Notes under the pieces: generated by a model | Told to the model about the DNA's origin: nothing | The model's database searches: none | What the model saw: the letters and a program-made list of their open reading frames with translations, nothing else | Source of the DNA: JBBDXI01 sp040902425 | GTDB taxonomy: Bacteria > Planctomycetota > Phycisphaerae > Phycisphaerales > UBA1924 | NCBI GenBank assembly: GCA_040902425.1 | Contig: JBBDXI010000091.1 | Location: forward strand, 19,174 to 83,173 | Direction of reading: 5' to 3' | Length of the DNA stretch: 64,000 nucleotides | Shown: piece after piece, positions 1-8,156 of the stretch | Position numbering within the stretch: position 1 is the stretch's first letter | Layout: every line of letters begins with the position of its first letter | Made by a program: the position numbers and the translations under genes

Positions 1-3000
1 CGGTGGCGTCGCCCTCGTCGATCCCCAGGAACGGGCCGATCCGGCGCGGGGCCCAGGCGTGCATCTGGGTCTGGCCCAGGTCGCCGGAGCGGATCTCCAG
101 GCGGGTCATGGCCGCCATGTCCACGGCGACGATGTCGCCGTTGGGCGTCAGGTTCACGATCTCGCCGAACTCGTCGCCGCCCGCCTGGTCGATGCGCCAG
201 ACATCCACCTGCGAGTTGCCGTCGATGCCGATGCTGGAGCCGGCGGTGGAGTTGGTGATGATGATCCGGCCGACCGAGAGCACATCGGTGGAGCCGGGGT
301 TGCCCAGGCCCGTGATCTGCAGGCGGGCCCCGCCGTCGAGGTTGACCTCGATGCGCCCGACCACCGCGCCCAGCGAGCCGGCGATCGGCAGCACGCGGAT
401 GAGGCCGGTGGTGTTGGCGTTGCCGCCGATGATCTGGACCCGCAGCTGCCCGCCCGCGTCGTCGGTGAGCGTCTGGGCGACGTTGGGCACGAGCTGGATG
501 AAGATGTTCTCGAAGTTGTTCAGATCGACCCGCGGGACATCCAGGAAGCGCAGGTCGGAGTTGATGCCCAGGCGGATGTCGGTCCCGTTCCCCAGGCCCC
601 CGTACTGCCAGATGCCCGTGTTGTTGCCGGCGTCGGTGGCATCCTGGCTGATAAGCAGCCCGGCGAAGTGCGAGCCGTTGGGCGTACGCACGGAGAACGT
701 GTCGGCGCCCATGTGGCCGCCGACGCGGACGATGCCGATGTCGCCCCGCAGCGTGAGGTTCTGGCCGGTGCGGATGACGATCGAGTTGGGGAGGTCCACC
801 GGCGGGCCGGGGGCGTCGTTGTTGATGCCCACCGCGCCGCGGATGTCCATCGTCGCGATCGAGCCGCCCACGGTGAGCCGGAAGTTCCGCAGGTCGCCCT
901 CGGTGAAGCCGGTCCCCACGACCGGGTTCAGGCCCGTGAACAGCGAGCCAAAATGGCCACCGACCGTGAGGTTGGTCCCGTCGATGTCGGCCCCGGCGGT
1001 GATGTTGTAGAGGTTGCCGGTGATGCTGAAGGTGGTGGCCCGCAGCTCCATGTAGACCTGGATGTCGCTCTCGGGCCCGGCGGCGGGGTTGAAGATGTCC
1101 ACCGGGTCGGCGTCGGCGCCGGCGCCATCCACGAAGCCCATGCCCACGCGGACCGAGCCCATGCCGCCGGAGAGGACGTTGACGCTGTTGGCGACGCCCA
1201 CGCCCGAGCCTGCACCCACGTGGTAGGCGCCGAAAGCGGCCGGCATCATGCCGCTGACCGTGATGATGTAGGGCGCGTTCGTCACCACCGTGCCGTCGGA
1301 GTTCGCCTGCACCACCAGGTACAGGATGCCCGGGGCGTTGGGGCGGTACTTGAGGACCATGAACCGGCCGCCCGACTCGCCGAGCTGGGGCGCGGCCACG
1401 GTGCGCCCGTCGCTGTCCACGAGCCGGAAGAAGCCCTGGGTAGCGAAGCCGGCCGCCTCGAGGTTGAGGCGTACGACAACGTCCTGCGTGCCGTCCACGG
1501 CGAAGGCGTAGACGTCGGAGGGGTCCTCGGTGGTGTTGACCGGGTCGAACAGGCCCAGCTCGCCGTGGACCTCCGAGGCGGTGGCGATCGAGCCGATCCA
1601 CTCGGCGCCGAAGATGGTGTCGTTGCGGTACAGGCCGGTGCCGAAGACCAGGGGCTGGTCGGCACGGGCGGTGGGGAGGAAGGTCCGGTTGAAGGCGCTG
1701 GCGGCGTTGTTGCCCAGGATGTTGTTGATGACGTCGGTGATCGTGGCGGTGAGCGGGAGGTTGGCGGACCGCTCGCTCTCGTAGTAGCGCAGGACGTCGC
1801 GGGAGGGGCGGTTGGCCGTGTTGATGTCGCCCAGGACGGTGATGCTCATGAGGGAGCGGCCGGCGACGGCGTACTCGCCGAGGGTGCGGCCGACGACGAG
1901 CTGCCCGGCGGTGCTGACGCGGGGCGTCCCGTCGTCGTCCACCCAGGTGCCCGCGTCGGTGGCGGACATGAACAGGCCCAGGTCGCCGTGGACGGACAGC
2001 GAGCCGACCATGTAGCCGACCACGAAGCGGTCGGCGAAGCCGTCGAAGCGCGAGGAGCCGTGGACGACGCCGTGGATGTAGACGCTGGAGATGTTGCCGC
2101 CCTGGACGAAGATGCCCTGGTCGGCGCGGTTGAAGGTCTGGATGCCGATGGGCGCCGTGGGCGCGTAGGCCGCGGCGCTGCTGTTGTCGCGCACGAACGG
2201 CGAGCCGATGACCAGGGACCCCGAGCCCGGCGGGAGGCCGGCGACGGTGAAGGTGGCGTTGGGTGGGCCGAGCGCGGCGAGGGTGGCCGAGAAGCCGAAG
2301 CCGGCCTCCTCGAAGTCGTCGAAGAAGCCCAGGATGTCGTCGGGCAGAGCGGTCGCGAAGCCCTCGGTGACGGTGCCCTCGACGGTGGTGCCCCACATCG
2401 TGATCGAGGTCAGGTTGTTGGAGCCGGTGATGTTGATGCGGCCGATGCCGTCGTTGTAGTCCGGCACGCCGTCGTTGTTCAGGTCCACCCGCAGGGCGTT
2501 GGACTGCTGGTCGTAGCGCCCGAGGTGGACGGTCTGGATGATCTCGCGCCCGTAGAGGTCGAGGAACTGGGCGGCGGCGCCGATGGGGCCGCTGAACACC
2601 ACGAAGGCGCCGAAGATCCTCGGCTCGAGCAGCGGGGACTGGTTGTCCGCGATGACCGTCGCGGCGATGTCGTCGAAGGCGAACGAGAACGAGTTGTCGC
2701 TGATGTTGGTGATCCGGACTTCGTCGAAGACCGTCCCCAAGGGCGCGTTGAAGGTGAAGCGGCCCTGGGGCGTGCCCGCGGGGTTCTGGGCCAGGAGCGC
2801 AGCGCCGGTGAAAGAGGCGATGACCTCTCCGCGAAGCCGCAGCTCGACCAGCGTGGCGTCGGGGTCCAGCCCGTCGGGCCCGCCGATGGTGAAGGACATG
2901 GACGAGAGTGACTGCACGTCGTCGAGCCCGGGAAGGTTGACCAGGGGGTCCTGCGGCACGGGAGGGAACGCATCGTCCAGACCGTTGGCGACGTTCCACG

Positions 3001-3460
3001 CCACAAACTGCCCCGGGTTGAGCGTGATCTGCAGGAAGCCGATGTTGTTCTGCTGGTCGATGACATGGATGACGGTGGCGTTGTGGATCGGCCGGAAGTC
3101 ATCCTGGAACCGGAAGCCCGACGCGACCGGACCCGCGGTCCCCTGGTCGAAGTCGAAGTCCACCAGGTCCGGGGCGTCGGTGTTGATCGTCTCGGTGGGG
3201 GCCCGCAACGGGATGACGTAGCCGAACTGCGCCGTCACCGTGCCGAAGCCCGGCGCCGGGCCCGGCGTGAAGGTCGGGTCGAACGGGTCGACCACGAGGG
3301 AGAACAGCAGCTGCCGCTCCTCCAGCCGCTCGAAGGTGGCCCCGGGCTCGCCCGCGGCGCGGGCGAGGGCGCCGGCGCGCGTGAGCGATCGCAGGCCGCG
3401 GCCAATTCGGGTGAACAGTCCGGGCTGACCCTCGGGACGACTGCGGCGCGACCGTTTCAT
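1..3460 (-). CDS. Giant LEPR-XLL-like surface protein, 3' end outside window
   Basis: The frame is open from an ATG at 3460 to the left edge, giving about 1153 visible codons with no stop; the C-terminus lies outside. The start is supported by an AGGAG ribosome-binding site five bases upstream. A basic N-terminus is followed near residue 43 by FERLEERQLLFS, resembling the LEPR-XLL motif found at the start of very large planctomycete exported proteins. The rest is acidic and rich in Gly, Asn, Asp and Thr, with recurring short beta-strand phrases such as GRIEVNLDGG and SVHGDLGLF, as in beta-helix or adhesin-like proteins. No catalytic motif was recognised. The role is inferred to be cell-surface or extracellular. 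Long frames on the opposite strand here are shadows of this gene. Confidence 0.8.
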   Translation of the reverse strand, partial: MKRSRRSRPEGQPGLFTRIGRGLRSLTRAGALARAAGEPGATFERLEERQLLFSLVVDPFDPTFTPGPAPGFGTVTAQFGYVIPLRAPTETINTDAPDLVDFDFDQGTAGPVASGFRFQDDFRPIHNATVIHVIDQQNNIGFLQITLNPGQFVAWNVANGLDDAFPPVPQDPLVNLPGLDDVQSLSSMSFTIGGPDGLDPDATLVELRLRGEVIASFTGAALLAQNPAGTPQGRFTFNAPLGTVFDEVRITNISDNSFSFAFDDIAATVIADNQSPLLEPRIFGAFVVFSGPIGAAAQFLDLYGREIIQTVHLGRYDQQSNALRVDLNNDGVPDYNDGIGRINITGSNNLTSITMWGTTVEGTVTEGFATALPDDILGFFDDFEEAGFGFSATLAALGPPNATFTVAGLPPGSGSLVIGSPFVRDNSSAAAYAPTAPIGIQTFNRADQGIFVQGGNISSVYIHGVVHGSSRFDGFADRFVVGYMVGSLSVHGDLGLFMSATDAGTWVDDDGTPRVSTAGQLVVGRTLGEYAVAGRSLMSITVLGDINTANRPSRDVLRYYESERSANLPLTATITDVINNILGNNAASAFNRTFLPTARADQPLVFGTGLYRNDTIFGAEWIGSIATASEVHGELGLFDPVNTTEDPSDVYAFAVDGTQDVVVRLNLEAAGFATQGFFRLVDSDGRTVAAPQLGESGGRFMVLKYRPNAPGILYLVVQANSDGTVVTNAPYIITVSGMMPAAFGAYHVGAGSGVGVANSVNVLSGGMGSVRVGMGFVDGAGADADPVDIFNPAAGPESDIQVYMELRATTFSITGNLYNITAGADIDGTNLTVGGHFGSLFTGLNPVVGTGFTEGDLRNFRLTVGGSIATMDIRGAVGINNDAPGPPVDLPNSIVIRTGQNLTLRGDIGIVRVGGHMGADTFSVRTPNGSHFAGLLISQDATDAGNNTGIWQYGGLGNGTDIRLGINSDLRFLDVPRVDLNNFENIFIQLVPNVAQTLTDDAGGQLRVQIIGGNANTTGLIRVLPIAGSLGAVVGRIEVNLDGGARLQITGLGNPGSTDVLSVGRIIITNSTAGSSIGIDGNSQVDVWRIDQAGGDEFGEIVNLTPNGDIVAVDMAAMTRLEIRSGDLGQTQMHAWAPRRIGPFLGIDEGDAT

Positions 3461-3978
3461 GGCGACTCCTGCTTCGGCTCCCAGACCCAACGACACACAC
3501 CAGCGGCTTGTGGCTTCCGCACGCGTCCTCGGTGGCGCTTCGCCGCGCCCGGCGCGTGCCGTTTGCTCTCCCGGGCCGGTGCCTCTCCGTGCGACCAGCC
3601 CTCGGCGCCCGTCCTGCGCCAGGGGGGCGGGACAGGCCGAGCCGTGACAAGCTACCCGATTCGCCCCAAGTCCTCAACTCGGCGGCGGCTCGGTCCCCGG
3701 CGGGTCCACGGCGAGCGGGGGCCGTGGCTCATTGCTCCTTCGGGCGCACCGCGCACTCCTGGTCGCGCCGGCGCACCGTCACAGCATGCCGTACGCGGAC
3801 CAAAGTACCCGGGTTGCAGCCGGCGTGCGCGGGGCGCTTGCCCGTTTTCACACGCGGCGCCCGCGGGCGGGCGGGCGTCGGCGGGCGGCTGGGCGCAGTC
3901 GTTGCGCCCCCGGCCCGGCCGGCCGAGTCCTTTCGCAACGCCCGGGCCGCGCTTCCGAACCGATAGAACGAGGTGCCC
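3461..3978. other. Divergent intergenic region, no gene seen
   Basis: This 518-base stretch separates the giant surface-protein gene (leftward) from a membrane-protein gene (rightward), so it should hold both promoters. It is GC-rich with several GC-rich inverted segments. I see no convincing small gene, tRNA or known riboswitch. Open frames crossing it have arginine- and proline-rich compositions typical of non-coding high-GC DNA. Confidence 0.55.
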
Positions 3979-4821
3979 ATGATCGCCCCCCTTGCGTTTC
4001 AGCTTGCCCAGGCCCCGGTCGGTGTCCATTCGCTCCCACCCGCGGCGCATGTGCTTGCGGGGCTTGGGGTTGCGGCGGGGATGCTGGTCTGGCTCTTCGG
4101 CCGGAAGCTCATGAGGCTGGGGTTCCTGATCATCTGCGGGGCGTTCGGGGGGTTCGTGGGCTTCTTCCTGCTGCCGATGGCCTCGCCGGAGTCGCTCTTC
4201 GGGGCGCCCTCCCCCTACGTGGGCATGGGCGCCGGGGGGGCGATGGGGATCGTCGGGGGAATCATGCTTTTCAGGTTCGCCGTGGCGATCCTGACGGGGC
4301 TGGCCCTGGGGATGGCCGGGGTCCTCGTCTCGGCGACCGTCCTTCATTTCGGGCCCGTGCAGGGGGCCCCGCAGCGGCTGGCCAAAGCGCCGGCCCTCGC
4401 CGCGGCCGAGGAGCACCTTGCGTCACGGAATCGCGGGATCGATGGCCTCTCGCCCGCGGCCGACCTGTCTCAGCGGGTCAACGGGTTCATGAGCGCCTCG
4501 AAAATACATGTCGAAAAAGGGTGGGCGGATGTGCCCCCCCGCCACCGCATGATGATGGCCGCGTCGGGGTTCGGGGCGGTGCTGGTCGGCTTCATCCTCG
4601 GCTGCCTGGCCCCGCAGCGGTCGGCGGCGATCGCGACGGCGCTGTTCGGCTCGGCGGTGTGGATGTGGGGCGCGCTGTGGCTGATCAATGCCGTTGAGGC
4701 CCCCGGACGGGCCGCGCTGAACGCGGGCGGGGCCCTGGGGTGGCTGGTGGTCTGGCTGACCGTGGCCGCGCTGGGGTTCGCGTTCCAGGTCGGGGCGGGG
4801 CGGAAGCGCGAGCCGGCCTGA
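3979..4821 (+). CDS. Polytopic membrane protein of unknown function
   Basis: The predicted protein is 280 aa with about seven hydrophobic segments, for example LGFLIICGAFGGFVGFFLL near residue 50. A soluble stretch of about 60 residues (roughly 125-185) sits in the middle. ATG at 3979 is preferred over an in-frame GTG at 3973 because a GAGG sequence lies just upstream of it. I do not recognise the family and see no catalytic motif. It is divergent from the giant surface-protein gene and converges on nuoN, so the context gives no functional hint. Confidence 0.7.
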   Translation: MIAPLAFQLAQAPVGVHSLPPAAHVLAGLGVAAGMLVWLFGRKLMRLGFLIICGAFGGFVGFFLLPMASPESLFGAPSPYVGMGAGGAMGIVGGIMLFRFAVAILTGLALGMAGVLVSATVLHFGPVQGAPQRLAKAPALAAAEEHLASRNRGIDGLSPAADLSQRVNGFMSASKIHVEKGWADVPPRHRMMMAASGFGAVLVGFILGCLAPQRSAAIATALFGSAVWMWGALWLINAVEAPGRAALNAGGALGWLVVWLTVAALGFAFQVGAGRKREPA

Positions 4822-4851
4822 GTCGCGCGAGACCCCGGGAAACGATGCCGC

Positions 4852-6480
4852 TCAGGGATGCTGACTGTCGGCGTGGGGCGTGACCTGACCGGCCGGGGGC
4901 GCCTCGGCCGCGCGCCGGCTCGCATCCATGAGGGCGTTGCCGGCGATCGCGAGCACCACGACGCCCGCGGCCGCGAGGATCGAGGCGAGGGCCCGCGAGA
5001 CGAACGGGGTAGGGCGGGGAAGCGGGGCGGCCCCCTCGGGCTGCTCGAGCAGCGGGTAGGCGACGAGGCGCAGGTAGTAGAACGCGGCGATGGCCGAGTT
5101 GAGGCCCAGGACGACCACCAGCGGGATCTCCCCCGCGGAGATGGCGCTGGTGAACAGAGGCACCTTGGCCCAGAAGCCCAGCAGGGGCGGCAGGCCGAGC
5201 AGGCTGGCGGCGCACAGGACCATCGTCCAGCCCAGGGCGGGGTGCGTGGCGCACAGGCCGCGGAGGTCGTCGATCGTCTCGACCTCGCGCACCTCGCCAT
5301 CCGGGCCGGTGCGCTCGAGGCAGGCGAGGACGCCGAAGGCCCCGATGTTCATGACGCCGTAGGCGAGCAGGTAGAAGAGGACCGCGGCCAGGCCGTTGGT
5401 GGTGATGGAGGTGCCCTGCGGACCGGCGATGACGCCGACGAGCATGTACCCCGCGTGCGCGATCGAGGAGTAGGCGAGGATGCGCTTGACGCTGGTCTGG
5501 AGAAGGGCCAGGACGTTGCCCCACGTCATGGTGAGGAAAGCCATGATCCAGAGGGTGAGGCGGACGGGCTCCGGGAGGGAGTGGCCGGCGCCGTGGACCC
5601 AGCCGGCGGTGCTGACGAGCAGGATGATGGCGATGAAGCCCGCGGTCTTGGGGACGAAGGCGAGGAAGGCGGAGACGGGCGAGGCGGCGCCCTCGTACAC
5701 GTCGGGCGTGTAGAGGTGCATGGGGACGGCGGCGATCTTGAAGCCGACGCCGAGGACCGCGAGGATCATGCCGAGCAGGCCGATCGGGGACGCCTCGATG
5801 CTGTGGTCGGCGAAGAAGGCGGCCATCTCGGGGAGCTTGGTGGTGCCCGTGGCCCCGTAGAGCAGGGCGAAGCCGAAGAGGAAGACGGCCGCGCCCAGGG
5901 CGCCGAGGAAGAAGTACTTGACGCCCGCCTCCTGGGCCCGGGCGCCGGCGCGCCCGCCCTGGGAGATCGTCACCATGATGTAAGTCGGGAGGCTGGTGAG
6001 TTCGAGGGCCAGGAACAGCCAGATGAGGTCGTCGGCCGAGGCGCAGAGCATCGCCCCGGTGAGGGAGAAGAGGACGAAGGCGTAGAACTCGGCCCGGTTG
6101 GTCCGCAGCGGGTTGAAGGGGATGCGCCCCGAAGCGATCAGGCCCTCCTCGGTGCGGTCCACCGTGCCCGCGACCAGCAGGAGCAGGAGCAGGCCGACCC
6201 CGGCGATCATCATCTTCGCGTAAGGCAGCAGGTGCGGCAAGGGGCCCGCGGTCTCGGGGGACCACCAGGCAAGGATGCCCGCGGCCACGAGGCCGACGCC
6301 GGCAATCGGGGCGCTCCAGCGGCGGATAGCGAGGCGAGGCGAGAGGCCAACGACCATCACCACGCAGGTGGCGAGGAAGAGGGCGACCTCGGGCCAGATC
6401 GAGTCGAGCTTGACGAGGATGCTGGCGGAGCGGGCGACGCCCTCGGCCGCGGCGGTCTGGGCGAGCAGGAGCGTGGTCAT
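4852..6480 (-). CDS. nuoN: NADH-quinone oxidoreductase subunit N
   Basis: This 542-aa antiporter-like proton-pumping subunit belongs to the membrane arm of respiratory complex I. About 14 hydrophobic helices are visible. Family motifs include LTSLPTYIMV near residue 143 and a lysine in the segment VKRILAYSSIAHAGYML, typical of Mrp-type antiporter subunits. It is the last gene of the nuoJKLMN run. Its ATG overlaps the nuoM stop by four bases (ATGA), suggesting translational coupling. Length matches the family, and I see nothing broken. Confidence 0.95.
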   Translation of the reverse strand: MTTLLLAQTAAAEGVARSASILVKLDSIWPEVALFLATCVVMVVGLSPRLAIRRWSAPIAGVGLVAAGILAWWSPETAGPLPHLLPYAKMMIAGVGLLLLLLVAGTVDRTEEGLIASGRIPFNPLRTNRAEFYAFVLFSLTGAMLCASADDLIWLFLALELTSLPTYIMVTISQGGRAGARAQEAGVKYFFLGALGAAVFLFGFALLYGATGTTKLPEMAAFFADHSIEASPIGLLGMILAVLGVGFKIAAVPMHLYTPDVYEGAASPVSAFLAFVPKTAGFIAIILLVSTAGWVHGAGHSLPEPVRLTLWIMAFLTMTWGNVLALLQTSVKRILAYSSIAHAGYMLVGVIAGPQGTSITTNGLAAVLFYLLAYGVMNIGAFGVLACLERTGPDGEVREVETIDDLRGLCATHPALGWTMVLCAASLLGLPPLLGFWAKVPLFTSAISAGEIPLVVVLGLNSAIAAFYYLRLVAYPLLEQPEGAAPLPRPTPFVSRALASILAAAGVVVLAIAGNALMDASRRAAEAPPAGQVTPHADSQHP

Positions 6481-8156
6481 GGCGCCGCCTCCTGCGCGGG
6501 CGGGAGGCCGGCGGTGCGGGCCTTCACGCCAGCGCCGACGACCTGCGCGGCGATCGCGTTGACCGGGTCCTTCAGGCCGTCGAGGAGGGGCTTGGGGAAG
6601 ACGCCCAGGGCGATGCAGGCGACGGCGAGGGGGATCAGGATGCCGATCTCGCGCCAGGAGAGGTCGCGCGGCAGGGGCGAGCCGTGCGTCTCCGCGCCCG
6701 GCGGGTTGGCGCGGCCCTCATCGTGCCCGTGCTCATGGTGAGCGGCGTGCCCGTGCGGCTCGCGCAGCGGTCCCCAGACGATGTGGCCGACCATCAGCAG
6801 CAGGTACATCGCGGCGACGATCATGCCCGTGCCGGCGATGGCCGCGTACCAGGGGCCGAGGCGCCCGGAGGTCGCGCCGGCCCCGTCCACAATGCCGGTG
6901 TTCGACTGGAACGCCCCCATCAGGCAGAGGAACTCGCTGACGAAGCCGTTGAGCCCCGGGAGGCCGACGGAGGCGAGGGTGAAGAAGACCATGAAGGTGG
7001 CCCAGACGGGCATCCTCGAGGCGAGGCCGCCCAGCTCCTTCATCGAGCGGGTGTGGTATCGCTCGTAGACCATCCCGATCATGAGGAAGAGGGCCCCGGT
7101 GGAGAGGCCGTGGTTGACCATGTAGAGGACCGACCCGGTGAGGCCGGCGGTGTTGAACGAGAACATCCCCAGGATGCAGAAGCCCAGGTGGGCCACCGAG
7201 GAGTAGGCCACCAGTTTCTTGACGTCGGTCTGCACCCAGCAGATGAGCCCGGCGTAGACGATGCCGACGATGGAGACGGCGGCCACGGTCGGCGCGTACT
7301 CCCAGGCGGCGATCGGGCAGAAGGGAAGCACGAAGCGGTAGATGCCGTAGGTGCCCAGCTTCAGGAGCACGCCGGCGAGGATGACCGACCCGGCGGTCGG
7401 GGCCTCGGTGTGGGCGAGGGGGAGCCAGGTGTGGACGGGGAAGAGGGGCACCTTGACGGCGAAGCCGGCAAGGAGGGCGAGCATGACCCAGGCCTGCTCG
7501 GAGGCGGTGAGGTGCAGGCGGGCGAACAGGGAGAGGTCTCCGATGTCGAAGGTCCAGTATCCGCGGATACCGGCCGCGGTCCAGACGACGTAGACCAGGC
7601 CCGCCAGGGCGATCATCGAGCCCGTGAACGTGTAGAGGAAGAACCGCGTCGCGGCCTTCCTGCGGTTGGTCGAGCCCCACAGGCTGATGAGGACCCACAT
7701 GGGCACGAGGGTGAACTCGAAGGCGACGTAGAAGAGAACCAGGTCCCGGGCGAGGAACACGGCGGTCATCGCGCCCTGCAGAGCGACGAGCCAGGCGTAG
7801 TAGGTCTTGACTCGCTCAGTGATGGCGCTGAAAGACCCCGCCACGCAGATCGGACCGAGCAGAACGGTGAGCGCCACGAGCATCAGCGAGACGGAGTCGA
7901 CCCCGACGCTAAGCTGAACGCCCCCGAGCGCGACGTCGCCCCGCTCGATCCCCCCGAGGGCGGTGAACCAGGGGATGGTGGAGGGGAACTGGAACTGCGC
8001 GGCCAGATCCCAGTCGAATGAGAAGAGCAGCCACGCGACCAGGCCCACGGGGAGGAGCGTGCCGATCAGCGCCAACTGGCGGGCGTCGCGCACCGGGCGC
8101 GCGGCGATGAGCAGCGCGAAGACGACGGGGACGAAGATGAGGGCGTAGAGGATCAC
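6477..8156 (-). CDS. nuoM: NADH-quinone oxidoreductase subunit M
   Basis: This 559-aa antiporter-like subunit of the complex I membrane arm couples quinone reduction to proton translocation. Visible signatures include AFEFTLVPMW near residue 145 (conserved glutamate) and VKKLVAYSSVAHLGFC near residue 315. A His-rich hydrophilic stretch, HGHAAHHEHGHDEG, lies near residue 470 and could bind metal, although that is speculation. The gene overlaps nuoL upstream and nuoN downstream by four bases each, so it sits in the middle of a tightly coupled operon. Confidence 0.95.
   Translation of the reverse strand: MILYALIFVPVVFALLIAARPVRDARQLALIGTLLPVGLVAWLLFSFDWDLAAQFQFPSTIPWFTALGGIERGDVALGGVQLSVGVDSVSLMLVALTVLLGPICVAGSFSAITERVKTYYAWLVALQGAMTAVFLARDLVLFYVAFEFTLVPMWVLISLWGSTNRRKAATRFFLYTFTGSMIALAGLVYVVWTAAGIRGYWTFDIGDLSLFARLHLTASEQAWVMLALLAGFAVKVPLFPVHTWLPLAHTEAPTAGSVILAGVLLKLGTYGIYRFVLPFCPIAAWEYAPTVAAVSIVGIVYAGLICWVQTDVKKLVAYSSVAHLGFCILGMFSFNTAGLTGSVLYMVNHGLSTGALFLMIGMVYERYHTRSMKELGGLASRMPVWATFMVFFTLASVGLPGLNGFVSEFLCLMGAFQSNTGIVDGAGATSGRLGPWYAAIAGTGMIVAAMYLLLMVGHIVWGPLREPHGHAAHHEHGHDEGRANPPGAETHGSPLPRDLSWREIGILIPLAVACIALGVFPKPLLDGLKDPVNAIAAQVVGAGVKARTAGLPPAQEAAP

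Noticed and set aside
59..2911. A 950-codon open frame on the + strand
   Set aside because: It lies antisense to the giant surface protein. Its composition (Gly-Val-Asp-Arg rich, no hydrophobic pattern) is that of a GC-rich shadow, and the reverse frame has a ribosome-binding site and a motif.
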